A stretch of DNA of 64,000 nt from JANXMY01 sp964251675 (GTDB taxonomy: Bacteria; Armatimonadota; Armatimonadia; Armatimonadales; Capsulimonadaceae). The DNA is taken from positions 1 to 64,000 of the forward strand of contig CAXUKS010000006.1 of assembly GCA_964251675.1 (NCBI GenBank), given 5' to 3'. The notes under the pieces were generated by a model. The model saw only the letters and a program-made list of their open reading frames with translations, made no database searches and was not told the DNA's origin. Made by a program: the position numbers and the translations under genes. This document shows, one piece after another, positions 8,039 through 16,826 of the stretch; positions within the stretch are counted from its first letter, which is position 1; each line of letters opens with the position of its first letter.

Positions 8039-10663
8039 TCAGCCGCCGCGCTTAATCTGGCTGACAATCGTAGCGTCTTTGATGGCTTTGTCATCCGCCA
8101 GCAGAAACGCCTTGCTCAAAACTATCGCCAGCATCCGGTCTCCTTCGAAGGGCAGAAACAGGTCGCCGCTGTTGGTGTCGTCACTGCGCCCTGGCACAAT
8201 GCACAAGTATTGATCGTTCGGCTCCATCAGGATGTTGCCGCTGCCCAGATGGATTTTGTACGTTCTTAAATCCCCGCGCACCACCAAAAACTTGCCGTCC
8301 AGATGGCAGCGGTCCGCGATTTTCAGGCGTGGCAGGAGCCGGACCAGTACCGCCGCCCGCGTTTTGGCCGTCTCGCTCAGGTCCCCGAACGCATAATCCT
8401 GCCAGTAATTTCGGAACCGCCCTTCCGGCCCGCCGTCCGCCCAGGTCGGGTCATTGCTAACACTCGAAACGCCGACAAATAAATCCACATCGCGCATCAC
8501 TTCAGACAGCACCAGCGGCGGGATTTGGTCCAGCGGCAGCGGCTCGGCAGGCGTTTCCCGATACCCCGGCGCATAGCCCCCGCCGCCCGCGTGGGCGTAG
8601 TTGGTCCCGGCCTCTGCCTTGTAGAAGCGCACCTGATCGGTCGCCAGCCGCAGGTAGGTTCCCGTCTCGTTGGTGTCCGTGCCGTAATTATCGCCGATGC
8701 CTTCCACCCAGAACTCCGCCCGCAGGCCGTGCTTCGGCAGGGGCAGCGTCGCAGGCGGATACGAGTCATCCACCATCAGCCGCAGTGAGTTCTTCCAGCC
8801 GCGCAGGACGCACAGGCTATTGAACTGATGCTGCTTCAAAATATGCGCGGCAAAGCGGTTGGAGTACGTCCGCGTGTTTCGCTCGGCATCGGTCAGGAGA
8901 TACACTTCCCGGTGCGCCTGCTTGAACGGCTGCACCATCCCCTGCCCTTCCAGCGCGTCCCGCCACTGCATGACTTCTTCGGGTTTAGCGTTAATCGGAT
9001 GCCACAGCCTCACCTCGGCGTTATCCACCGCCCCGTCAAACGCCGCCCCGCCCGGCAGCGCGGCCACGCCGCCGACCGTCCAAATCAGCCGCCGCGTCAG
9101 ATTGCCCAGCACCGGATGCGCCATGTACCGCTCGTGCCACACCGAAAGTGGCCAGACCCGCTCCGCCGCCAGAAACCCGTCCAGCCGCGCCGCCTGCGCG
9201 GACACCGCCTGCGCCACTTCCGCCTCGGCGGCTTTCAGCGCCTTGACCTCGGCGGCAAACTCACGCTTGACCCCGGCGGGGACCGCCTTGCGAAGTTTGC
9301 CATCCGCCCCGAACCATTCCAGCCGCGTCCGGCCCGTTTTGCCGTCCAGCGTCAGCGTCGCCGAACCCTCGTCGCCAAACACTTCCCGCCGCGTGCCGTC
9401 TGCGTCCAGCCCGCCCGTGGGAACCGCAAAATCTTCCAGGGCGTCCACCGTCATGCCCGCGCTTTTCGCCGCCGTTTCAATCGCCGCCGCGATCAGCTTC
9501 ATCGCCCCCCGGTCCCGCAGCCGGGTCCGCAGCCGCGCCAGCGGTCCCACCCCCACGGCTCCCGGCATCTGCCCCAGCGCCCAGATACCCGCGTTGCCCG
9601 CCTTCGTCGCCCAGGTTCCGTAGCCGACCACGCTTGTAAACGCCGCCTGCGTCAAATGCCCCACCGCCCGCGCCATCTCCGGCGTCGGGCAGAGTGAGGC
9701 ATACCAGGCTAGTCCTTTCAGGAGTGCAATGTTTTTTTCGCTGATTGTGGCTTGATATTCTCGCAGAGCCACACTATACTCTGTCGAATTCCGCAGAGCC
9801 TCGGCACGGATCGCAGCATTATTGGGGCTGTCAACTTCCTCTAAAGGGTTCAACGCAACAGGGTAAATGGGAGCGATCAACGTGAACGCAGGTGGGGTTG
9901 TAGTTAAATTCAGCCATGCTGCCAAAGAGCCAGTCAGTTCTACCGCGCCAATCGCTTCCTTGTGCCGTGCGGCTTCGGCCAGCCATTTGGCACTTGGCTT
10001 TCCGCCATCTGCCGTGGCTGCATGAGCAAAAACTGCTTCCCAATCCGAACATCGTTCAGCGGACATAGCATTCATGTCTGATGCCACCCGGTCTGTCCAC
10101 GCTTCACCAAGTTCGGGCCTACTGTCGCGGGTGATGCCAGGCAAGCGACTGATGCGGTCAGCCAATTTCCAATTTTTTTGAGTGTTTGTACTTTTCCTCT
10201 CTAGCATCGGGATAAGTTGACGAAGCAGATTATTTTCCTCAATCGAGGGTGACGCTTTTGTGTAATGCCATTCTAAGTTTCGAACAATTCCTGACAACGG
10301 CAGCCAGAAGAAATAATGATCTCCATACGCGCTACCCGGCTGATAGAAGTCAATAACGGCTTTCAGCATAAAGGTGATAGCATTGGAAGACAGAGGCAAT
10401 CTTCGCTGCAATAATTCATTGAGGAGCTGCTTCAGGGCAAATGCTGTATTAGGCTTTGGGCTGTGACTCCAAACATTCCAGTCCATAGCGTCCTGTGGAG
10501 GAAGCACTTCTCTTAAGCTTTGGAAGGCAGCATGAACAACACTCAAATTGTCAGAGACGCTGCCAGCAAGTATTTTTGCGCCACTTGGAAAATGCTCAAC
10601 TCCAGCGTACCACGGTTCATTCGGTGGCCCTATTTCTTCAATGTAGTCTTCTAACAATCCCAT
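8039..10663 (-). CDS. DUF4132-domain protein
   Basis: Large cytoplasmic protein (874 aa) of unknown function. The C-terminal third contains the DUF4132 signature: 'WRDALEGQGMVQPFKQAHRE', 'YLLTDAERNT', 'RAEFWVEGIGDNYG' and a final 'ATIVSQIKR'. DUF4132 is the domain of MolR/YehI-type proteins; no enzymatic activity is established. The N-terminal ~320 residues (roughly 9700-10663) look like an alpha-helical repeat region and are visibly richer in A+T than the rest, suggesting a mosaic origin. A good ribosome binding site (GGGAGGGTAGAG) precedes the ATG, 4 bases after the stop of the small upstream gene, so the two form an operon. Confidence 0.8.
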   Translation of the reverse strand: MGLLEDYIEEIGPPNEPWYAGVEHFPSGAKILAGSVSDNLSVVHAAFQSLREVLPPQDAMDWNVWSHSPKPNTAFALKQLLNELLQRRLPLSSNAITFMLKAVIDFYQPGSAYGDHYFFWLPLSGIVRNLEWHYTKASPSIEENNLLRQLIPMLERKSTNTQKNWKLADRISRLPGITRDSRPELGEAWTDRVASDMNAMSAERCSDWEAVFAHAATADGGKPSAKWLAEAARHKEAIGAVELTGSLAAWLNLTTTPPAFTLIAPIYPVALNPLEEVDSPNNAAIRAEALRNSTEYSVALREYQATISEKNIALLKGLAWYASLCPTPEMARAVGHLTQAAFTSVVGYGTWATKAGNAGIWALGQMPGAVGVGPLARLRTRLRDRGAMKLIAAAIETAAKSAGMTVDALEDFAVPTGGLDADGTRREVFGDEGSATLTLDGKTGRTRLEWFGADGKLRKAVPAGVKREFAAEVKALKAAEAEVAQAVSAQAARLDGFLAAERVWPLSVWHERYMAHPVLGNLTRRLIWTVGGVAALPGGAAFDGAVDNAEVRLWHPINAKPEEVMQWRDALEGQGMVQPFKQAHREVYLLTDAERNTRTYSNRFAAHILKQHQFNSLCVLRGWKNSLRLMVDDSYPPATLPLPKHGLRAEFWVEGIGDNYGTDTNETGTYLRLATDQVRFYKAEAGTNYAHAGGGGYAPGYRETPAEPLPLDQIPPLVLSEVMRDVDLFVGVSSVSNDPTWADGGPEGRFRNYWQDYAFGDLSETAKTRAAVLVRLLPRLKIADRCHLDGKFLVVRGDLRTYKIHLGSGNILMEPNDQYLCIVPGRSDDTNSGDLFLPFEGDRMLAIVLSKAFLLADDKAIKDATIVSQIKRGG

Positions 10664-10667
10664 CGCT

Positions 10668-11069
10668 CTACCCTCCCACCAATTGAACCAGCTTGACGAA
10701 CGAGACTTCGGTGTCCACTTTCAGCGTCACCGGCGCGTCCAAATCTTCCACCTGCTGGTCGCCGACCAGCACGAAAAAGCCATTGCGCTCAAACGCCTGC
10801 ACGGCCTTTTCATACTGCGCTTCCCAGTCGATGCGCCGCTTGGCCGTGTGTTTCGGCTTTTCGCCGTTCAGGGCAGCTTCGGTGGCGGTCGGCGTGACCA
10901 GCCCGCGAAAGACAGCATCAGGCGGGGCGGCGTGGTACTGCTGCACTTCTTCATAGACGCGGCGGCGGATCAGCTCGCGCACGGTGACGGTGGCCGTCAG
11001 CAGGTCCAGACGCAGGGAGGCGGTGCGCTCGCCGCCCAGCGTCTCATCGTAAAGCAGGACGGATGTCAT
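10668..11069 (-). CDS. Small conserved-type protein paired with DUF4132 gene
   Basis: 133 aa soluble protein without a function I can name. It is rich in charged residues, starts 'MTSVLLYDETLGGERTASLR', and ends 'LKVDTEVSFVKLVQLVGG'. Small proteins of this kind occur next to DUF4132 genes in my recollection, so a physical or regulatory partnership is plausible. The start is supported by AAGGAG seven bases upstream of ATG; the stop lies 4 bases before the DUF4132 start. No signal peptide or membrane segment. Confidence 0.7.
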   Translation of the reverse strand: MTSVLLYDETLGGERTASLRLDLLTATVTVRELIRRRVYEEVQQYHAAPPDAVFRGLVTPTATEAALNGEKPKHTAKRRIDWEAQYEKAVQAFERNGFFVLVGDQQVEDLDAPVTLKVDTEVSFVKLVQLVGG

Positions 11070-11109
11070 GGCAGTTCTCCTTAAACCAGGTCTGGAAATT
11101 GCACGGGGA

Positions 11110-11273
11110 AGCCACGCATTAGAAATGCATGGCTGAGGAGCCTTCGGCTGAATGTCCCTGCGGGACAGAATACCAGCAATGGCCTTTTGTCGTTGGCCTT
11201 GCCGTCCCGCAGGGACGTTCGGCGTCTGCGCCCCTCAGCCATGTATTTCAATACGTGGCTCTCTGTGCGTGTG
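11110..11273. repeat. Long intergenic inverted repeat, family A copy 1
   Basis: Left arm 11110-11166 and right arm 11203-11260 form an imperfect palindrome around a 36-base spacer. The innermost stem is GTCCCTGCGGGAC / GTCCCGCAGGGAC, the outermost AGCCACG / CGTGGCT. The right arm is nearly identical to that of the copy near 30000, and similarity runs on into TGTGCGYGTG to 11273. The 11070-11483 gap between two divergent genes holds this element plus an AT-richer stretch; no gene is seen in it. Confidence 0.85.
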
Positions 11274-11483
11274 GAATCAGAAAGCATTCCTCTACCCTAT
11301 CAGTTCAGTATACCAAGCAGCGCAGCGTTCTTTCCCGACGTCAGGCTGGACAGAGGTGCAGCTTTGCAAAATTATCGCCAAATGAGACGAAACAGAAGAG
11401 CGGAACAGGATTTTCGGGGATTTGGGTGTAAACTATCAGCACACAGTCAGGTATATCAGCCTATTTGTCAAAGGAAACGATCA

Positions 11484-13136
11484 ATGGCCCTCAGCCCCCT
11501 TGCCGGAGAACCCGCTCCCCAGAGTTTGCTCATCAACGTGCCGCAGCTTATTTCGGCTTATTACACCGAAACGCCGGACCCCGACAACCCCGCGCAGGCC
11601 GTCACTTTCGGCACCTCCGGCCATCGCGGATCGTCGCTGGCGGGCACGTTCAACGAAGACCACATTCTGGCGATCTGTCAGGCCATCGCCGAGCAGCGGT
11701 CGGCGGACGGCATCACTGGCCCGCTGTTTTTGGGGATGGACACGCACGCCCTCTCCGAACCGGCGCAGCGGACGGCGCTGGAAGTGTTCGCAGCCAACGG
11801 CGTTCAGGTGCGTCCGCAGGAAGGCGGCGGGTACACGCCGACGCCCGCCGTGTCCTTTGCCATTCTGAGCCACAACGCGGCGCAGACGGGCACACACGCT
11901 GACGGCGTGCTGCTGACCCCCTCGCATAACCCGCCGGGCGACGGGGGCTTGAAGTATAACCCGCCCTCCGGCGGCCCGGCGGGGACCGAGACGACGAAGC
12001 GCATTCAGGACCGCGCCAACGCCCTGCTCCGGGGCGGCCTTTCTGAAGTCAAGCGGCTGTCCTATGCACAGGCAGTGAGTGCAGACACCACGCGGCCTTA
12101 CGATTTCGTGACACCCTATGTCGCCGCGCTCGGCAGCACTCTGGATATGGACGCTATCGCGCAGTCGGAGCTGAAAATCGGGGCGGACCCGATGGGCGGC
12201 GCAAGCCTGGGCTACTGGGGCCGGATTGCCGAGCAGTACACGCTCAACTTGGAGGTCGTCACCCCCGACGCTGATCCCACGTTCCGTTTTATGACCGTGG
12301 ACAAAGACGGCAAAATCCGCATGGACTGCTCCTCGCCGTCCGCGATGGCCTCGCTCATTGGCCTGAAAGACCGTTACGGCATCGCCTTTGGCAGCGACCC
12401 CGACGCCGACCGGCACGGGATTGTGACCCCCTCGGTGGGCCTGATGAACCCGAACCACTATCTGGCCGTCGCCATCTCGTATCTGTTCGCAAACCGCCCC
12501 GGCTGGCGAGCCGAGGCCGCTGTGGGCAAAACGCTGGTGTCCAGCAGTATGATTGACCGGGTCGCCTCCGGTTTGGGCCGCACACTGGCCGAGGTCCCCG
12601 TGGGCTTCAAGTGGTTCGTGGACGGCCTGCTGTCCGGCGGCTACGGCTTTGGCGGCGAGGAAAGCGCGGGGGCCTCGTTTTTGCGCCGTGACGGCGGCGT
12701 CTGGACCACCGATAAAGACGGCCTTCTGCTCTGCTTGTTGGCCGCCGAAATCACTGCCGTCACAGACCGTGACCCCGGCCTGCATTATCAAGACTTGGAA
12801 GCCAAATACGGCAGTCCCGTCTATGAGCGTATCGATGCCCCTGCCTCTCTGGCACAGGCCAAAATGCTGGCCGCGCTGTCGCCGGAACAGGTCACAGCGA
12901 CCGCGCTGGCCGGAGAAGCCATCACCGCCAAGCTCACCCGCGCCCCCGGCAATGATGCCCCCATCGGCGGGCTGAAAGTGACCACCGAGAACGGCTGGTT
13001 CGCCGCCCGGCCTTCGGGCACGGAGCCGGTCTATAAAATCTACGCGGAGAGCTTTGTCGGCGAGGCGCACCTGCATCAGATACAGGCCGAGGCACAGGAA
13101 ATTGTCGGTGCGGCCTTCGCGGCGGCGGGGGTGTGA
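11484..13136 (+). CDS. pgm: Phosphoglucomutase (alpha-D-glucose phosphate-specific)
   Basis: Interconverts glucose-1-phosphate and glucose-6-phosphate, linking storage and cell-surface sugar synthesis to glycolysis and the pentose phosphate pathway. The start ATG at 11484 has AAGGA 8 bases upstream and gives 550 aa, the usual length of the bacterial Pgm group; the frame extends further upstream without family similarity. Phosphoserine loop 'LTPSHNPPGDGGLKYN' (Ser about 147), metal loop 'GSDPDADRHGIV', sugar-binding 'FGGEESAGASFLR' and C-terminal phosphate-binding 'ARPSGTEPVYK' are all intact. An inverted-repeat element begins directly at its stop codon. Confidence 0.96.
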   Translation: MALSPLAGEPAPQSLLINVPQLISAYYTETPDPDNPAQAVTFGTSGHRGSSLAGTFNEDHILAICQAIAEQRSADGITGPLFLGMDTHALSEPAQRTALEVFAANGVQVRPQEGGGYTPTPAVSFAILSHNAAQTGTHADGVLLTPSHNPPGDGGLKYNPPSGGPAGTETTKRIQDRANALLRGGLSEVKRLSYAQAVSADTTRPYDFVTPYVAALGSTLDMDAIAQSELKIGADPMGGASLGYWGRIAEQYTLNLEVVTPDADPTFRFMTVDKDGKIRMDCSSPSAMASLIGLKDRYGIAFGSDPDADRHGIVTPSVGLMNPNHYLAVAISYLFANRPGWRAEAAVGKTLVSSSMIDRVASGLGRTLAEVPVGFKWFVDGLLSGGYGFGGEESAGASFLRRDGGVWTTDKDGLLLCLLAAEITAVTDRDPGLHYQDLEAKYGSPVYERIDAPASLAQAKMLAALSPEQVTATALAGEAITAKLTRAPGNDAPIGGLKVTTENGWFAARPSGTEPVYKIYAESFVGEAHLHQIQAEAQEIVGAAFAAAGV

Positions 13137-13259
13137 CCTACCTTCCTTGCTTCGCAGGGTCCTTCCTAAAGGAAGGATACAGACAAAACACGGGGGGCTA
13201 CTGCCTCAGCATCCTAATCCTCCCTTTAGGGAGGACCCTGCGAAGCAAGGAAGATAGGT
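13137..13259. repeat. Intergenic inverted repeat, family C copy 1
   Basis: Arms of about 42 bases (13137-13178 and 13217-13259) are inverse copies: both contain CTTGCTTCGCAGGGTCC or its complement, and each carries its own small palindrome (TCCTTCCTAAAGGAAGGA; TCCTCCCTTTAGGGAGGA). It fills almost the whole pgm-nadE gap and starts at the pgm stop codon. A right-arm-only relative lies at 33771-33823. Confidence 0.85.
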
Positions 13260-13277
13260 CTCTTTCTGAAAGCAACT

Positions 13278-15332
13278 ATGAACGATTTCTATTCCCCTTA
13301 CACCCACGGCTTCCTGCGGGCTGCCGTCTGCGTGCCGCACCTGCGCGTCGCCGACCCCGCCTACAACACCGAGCGGACACTGGCGCTGGCCCGGCAAGCC
13401 TCCGATGTGGGCGCGGCGCTGGCGCTGTTCCCGGAGATGGGGCTGTCGGCGTATACCAACGAAGACCTGTTTCATCAAGACGCGCTTTTAGACGCCGTGC
13501 GGGACGCTTTGCAAAAAGTGGTGGCCGAAAGCAAAACGCTGTTGCCGCTGCTGCTCGTGGGTGCGCCTCTGCGCTTTGACGGACAGCTCTTCAACTGCGC
13601 CGTGGCAATCTACCGGGGCCGGGTGCTGGGTTTGACGCCGAAAAGCTACCTGCCGAACTACCGGGAGTTCTACGAGAAGCGGCAGTTTACGTCCGCCCGC
13701 GAGGCCATCTCCCGCGAGGTGACGCTCTTCGGCGAGACGGTCCCGCTGGGCAATGATCTTGTCTACATGGCAGACAATGTAGAAAACTTTGCCCTGCACG
13801 CCGAAATCTGCGAAGATGTCTGGACGCCCCTTCCGCCCTCCACGCTAGCGGCACTCGGCGGGGCCACAGTGCTGACTAACCTCTCGGCCAGCAATATCAC
13901 CGTCGGCAAAGCTGATTACCGGCGCATTCTCTGCGCGGGGCAGTCCGCCCGGTGCGTCGCTGCCTATCTTTACTCCGCCGCCGGGCCGGGCGAATCAACG
14001 ACTGACTTGGCCTGGGACGGCCACGCGCTGATCTATGAAAACGGCGAGCGGCTGGCGGAGTCCGAGCGGTTCCCCGCTGACGAGCAGATGATTGTTGCGG
14101 ACATTGATCTGGACCGGCTGGCACAGGAGCGGATGCGGCTGACATCGTTCCATGACACCGTGGGGGACTACAAAGACGCTGTCCGCACCCTGCGCCGCGT
14201 GCCGTTCACGCTGGAAGTCCCTACGGTGAGCGGGCCATTACGGCGGCCCTTAGAACGCTTTCCCTACGTTCCGAACAGCGCCCGCGAGCGGGACGAGCGG
14301 TGTTATGAAGCCTACAATATCCAGGTTCACGGCCTGATGAAGCGGCTGCAAAGTACGGGTATCCAAAAAATCGTGATCGGCGTCTCCGGCGGCCTCGACT
14401 CCACCCATGCGCTGATTGTCGCGGCCCGCACGATGGACCGTCTGGGCCTGCCGCGCACGAACGTTCTCGGCTACACCATGCCGGGCTTTGCCACCAGCAG
14501 CGGCACGAAGTCCAATGCCCTGGCGCTGATGGAGGCTCTCGGCGTCACCTCCCACGAGATAGACATTCGGCCCTCCTGCCTGCAAATGCTGCGCGACATC
14601 GGCCACCCCTTCGCCGCCGACGGCAGCCCGCTGTATGACATCACGTTTGAAAACGTGCAGGCCGGGGAGCGCACTTCGCATCTCTTTCGGATCGCCAATT
14701 TCCAGAATGGCCTCGTGCTGGGCACGGGCGATCTCAGCGAGCTGGCCCTGGGCTGGGCCACTTACGGCGTCGGCGACCAGATGTCGCACTACAATGTCAA
14801 TGCCTCCGTGCCGAAGACGCTCATCCAGTACCTCCTGCGCTGGGTCATCGCCACCGACCAGTTTGGCCCCGAGGCCGGGGCAATTATTCAGGCCATTGTA
14901 GACACCGAAATCTCCCCCGAATTGGTCCCCCACTCCGGCGACCCTGCCGAGTCGCCGCTGCAAAGCACGCAGGAGAAGATCGGGCCGTATGAGCTGCAGG
15001 ACTTCCACCTCTACTACCTCACCCGCTACGGCTTCCGCCCCTCCAAAGTCGCCTACCTCGCCTACGAAGCCTGGGGCGACAGAGCGCGGGGGGCCTGGCC
15101 GGACCCGTTCCCCGAAGACAAGAATGAATACGATCTGCCGACCATCAAAAAATGGCTGGCCCTGTTCCTGTTCCGCTTCTTCCAGACCAGCCAGTTCAAA
15201 CGCACCGCCGTCCCCAACGGCCCCAAAGTCGGCTCCGGCGGCTCGCTGTCTCCCCGAGGCGACTGGCGAGCGCCCAGCGATTCGGTGGCAACTGTCTGGC
15301 TGGAAGAGTTAGAGAAAAACGTGCCGGATTAA
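13278..15332 (+). CDS. nadE: Glutamine-dependent NAD+ synthetase
   Basis: Final step of NAD biosynthesis: amidates deamido-NAD with ammonia released from glutamine. The N-terminal nitrilase-fold glutaminase has its triad: Glu in 'LFPEMGLSAYT' (about residue 53), Lys in 'GLTPKSYLPNYREF' (about 119) and Cys in 'HAEICEDVW' (about 179). The C-terminal synthetase starts near 330 with the P-loop 'VIGVSGGLDSTHALIVA'. At 684 aa it belongs to the long glutamine-dependent type. The start follows the family C repeat. The reverse transcriptase gene begins 18 bases downstream in the same direction and could be co-transcribed. Confidence 0.96.
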   Translation: MNDFYSPYTHGFLRAAVCVPHLRVADPAYNTERTLALARQASDVGAALALFPEMGLSAYTNEDLFHQDALLDAVRDALQKVVAESKTLLPLLLVGAPLRFDGQLFNCAVAIYRGRVLGLTPKSYLPNYREFYEKRQFTSAREAISREVTLFGETVPLGNDLVYMADNVENFALHAEICEDVWTPLPPSTLAALGGATVLTNLSASNITVGKADYRRILCAGQSARCVAAYLYSAAGPGESTTDLAWDGHALIYENGERLAESERFPADEQMIVADIDLDRLAQERMRLTSFHDTVGDYKDAVRTLRRVPFTLEVPTVSGPLRRPLERFPYVPNSARERDERCYEAYNIQVHGLMKRLQSTGIQKIVIGVSGGLDSTHALIVAARTMDRLGLPRTNVLGYTMPGFATSSGTKSNALALMEALGVTSHEIDIRPSCLQMLRDIGHPFAADGSPLYDITFENVQAGERTSHLFRIANFQNGLVLGTGDLSELALGWATYGVGDQMSHYNVNASVPKTLIQYLLRWVIATDQFGPEAGAIIQAIVDTEISPELVPHSGDPAESPLQSTQEKIGPYELQDFHLYYLTRYGFRPSKVAYLAYEAWGDRARGAWPDPFPEDKNEYDLPTIKKWLALFLFRFFQTSQFKRTAVPNGPKVGSGGSLSPRGDWRAPSDSVATVWLEELEKNVPD

Positions 15333-15350
15333 AAACTCGGAGGAAACACC

Positions 15351-16826
15351 ATGCCAAATTACGAACAATTTATTCGCTTTTACGAGAGCGATTTTTCAAG
15401 TACACTTTTTCCATTGGATACCAATAGGCTACTCATCACTGAACACACAGAGGAGATTGCCCGTTTTGTCTACCAAGATACAACGAATGGTACAGGACAA
15501 TTTCTGCCACAGATAAGAGCATATGCATCAAAGCCTGGTTTCCATGTTCGCCGCACAATAAAGTTAGACCCAGTTGCTGAGTTTTTTCTGTATGACCTTA
15601 TTCTTCGCAATCGAGCTAGTTTCCGCCGTGATTTCAGCACAAACAGGCGTAATTTTGGATACCTTTTTGAAGACGGCGAACTTCTATCATCGGGCGAAAG
15701 CCATCGTCTCTTCAAAACTCAAGTGGTTCAGGCTAGTGGGCAATATAGCTATTGGGCAAAGTTTGACATTTCTGCCTACTTTAACTCTATTTATCATCAT
15801 GACCTTGTCACTTGGTTTCGAGAAGATGGCAACCGAACAGAAAACGATATCAACGCATTTGGAAAGTTCTTTCGAGAAATTAATTCAGGCAGATCATTGG
15901 ATTGTTTGCCACAGGGTATTGCTCCCAGCAAAATTATTGGCAGTCACTTCCTTAAGTTTGTAGACAATACTGTTCGCCTGCGATCTGAATTGATGCTTAG
16001 ATTTATGGACGACTTCTATTTGTTTTCCAACGATGAAAGGGCGGTTGTTGAGGATTTCACGCTTATTCAACGCTTACTAGGGGACAAAGGACTCTCAATA
16101 AACCCAATGAAAACTAAGATAGGCGAGGTGATTATTGCTGATATTGGCAGAAATATAGAAGCTATGCGTGGTAGGCTTTTACTGAGGAGAACACATATTA
16201 TCGAGGCATCGGCGATAGAAATGCCAAATATGGAAGAGCCTCTGGCGTTAAGCCAAGTGGAAGTAGAGTACCTTTATGATATGCTTCAGAATGAAAATAT
16301 TGAGGAGGAAGATGCAGAGCTTGTTTTGGCATTAATGAGAGATCATAGTGACAACGTTTTGCACCATTTAGAAAACTTTCTTTCTAGGTTCCCCAATCTA
16401 AGCCGTCAAATATATCACTTTTGTCGCTACATAAACGATCCCAATGATATACAAATCATTTTGAACAGGCTTTTAAGTCGCCCTAACTACCTCTCTGAAT
16501 ATCAACTGTTTTGGATGGGGAAAATTGTTCAGGAATATCTTTTACAATCGCCCCAAATAGGCGACACTATAATCAGCTTGCTAAATCATCCAAATGCGTC
16601 TCAAATTTCAAGGGCAAAGCTCTTGGAAATACCAGAGAGACGTTTTGGCCTTCCTGAAATACGCTATGAATATATACGGACAGGTTCTTCTGATTGGTTG
16701 TCTTGGGCTGCGGCAGTTGGCTCGCGCAGTGAGCCGAGTGCGGGCAGAAATCATCTATTAGGATATTTCAGAAATAGTAGTCCCATGAACAAACTTATCG
16801 CCAACTATGTAATCAGTCTGCCATAG
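15351..16826 (+). CDS. Stand-alone reverse transcriptase, probable Abi/DRT-like defence RT
   Basis: 491 aa RNA-directed DNA polymerase fold. RT motifs are in order: motif A 'FDISAYFNSI' (138-147, catalytic Asp), motif B 'LPQGIAPSK' (186-194), motif C 'RFMDDFYLF' (217-225, Asp-Asp with Met before them) and motif D 'GLSINPMKTK' (246-256). The C-terminal ~230 residues have no maturase, HNH or integrase motif and look alpha-helical, as in Abi and 'unknown group' defence RTs. The gene is strikingly AT-rich (one 60-base row I counted is 40% GC) against GC-rich neighbours, implying transfer. CGGAGGAAACACC gives a strong ribosome binding site. There is no room for an adjacent ncRNA: 18 bases upstream, none downstream. 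The RT call is firm; the defence role is inference. Confidence 0.9.
   Translation: MPNYEQFIRFYESDFSSTLFPLDTNRLLITEHTEEIARFVYQDTTNGTGQFLPQIRAYASKPGFHVRRTIKLDPVAEFFLYDLILRNRASFRRDFSTNRRNFGYLFEDGELLSSGESHRLFKTQVVQASGQYSYWAKFDISAYFNSIYHHDLVTWFREDGNRTENDINAFGKFFREINSGRSLDCLPQGIAPSKIIGSHFLKFVDNTVRLRSELMLRFMDDFYLFSNDERAVVEDFTLIQRLLGDKGLSINPMKTKIGEVIIADIGRNIEAMRGRLLLRRTHIIEASAIEMPNMEEPLALSQVEVEYLYDMLQNENIEEEDAELVLALMRDHSDNVLHHLENFLSRFPNLSRQIYHFCRYINDPNDIQIILNRLLSRPNYLSEYQLFWMGKIVQEYLLQSPQIGDTIISLLNHPNASQISRAKLLEIPERRFGLPEIRYEYIRTGSSDWLSWAAAVGSRSEPSAGRNHLLGYFRNSSPMNKLIANYVISLP

Noticed and set aside
11081..11287. Short ORFs within the family A palindrome
   Set aside because: They are made only of repeat sequence, have no RBS, and equivalent frames are not kept in copy 2.
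15351..16826. Retron or group II intron
   Set aside because: No msr/msd-like inverted repeats, no intron RNA domains and no maturase or endonuclease domain; there is no space for an RNA gene on either side.
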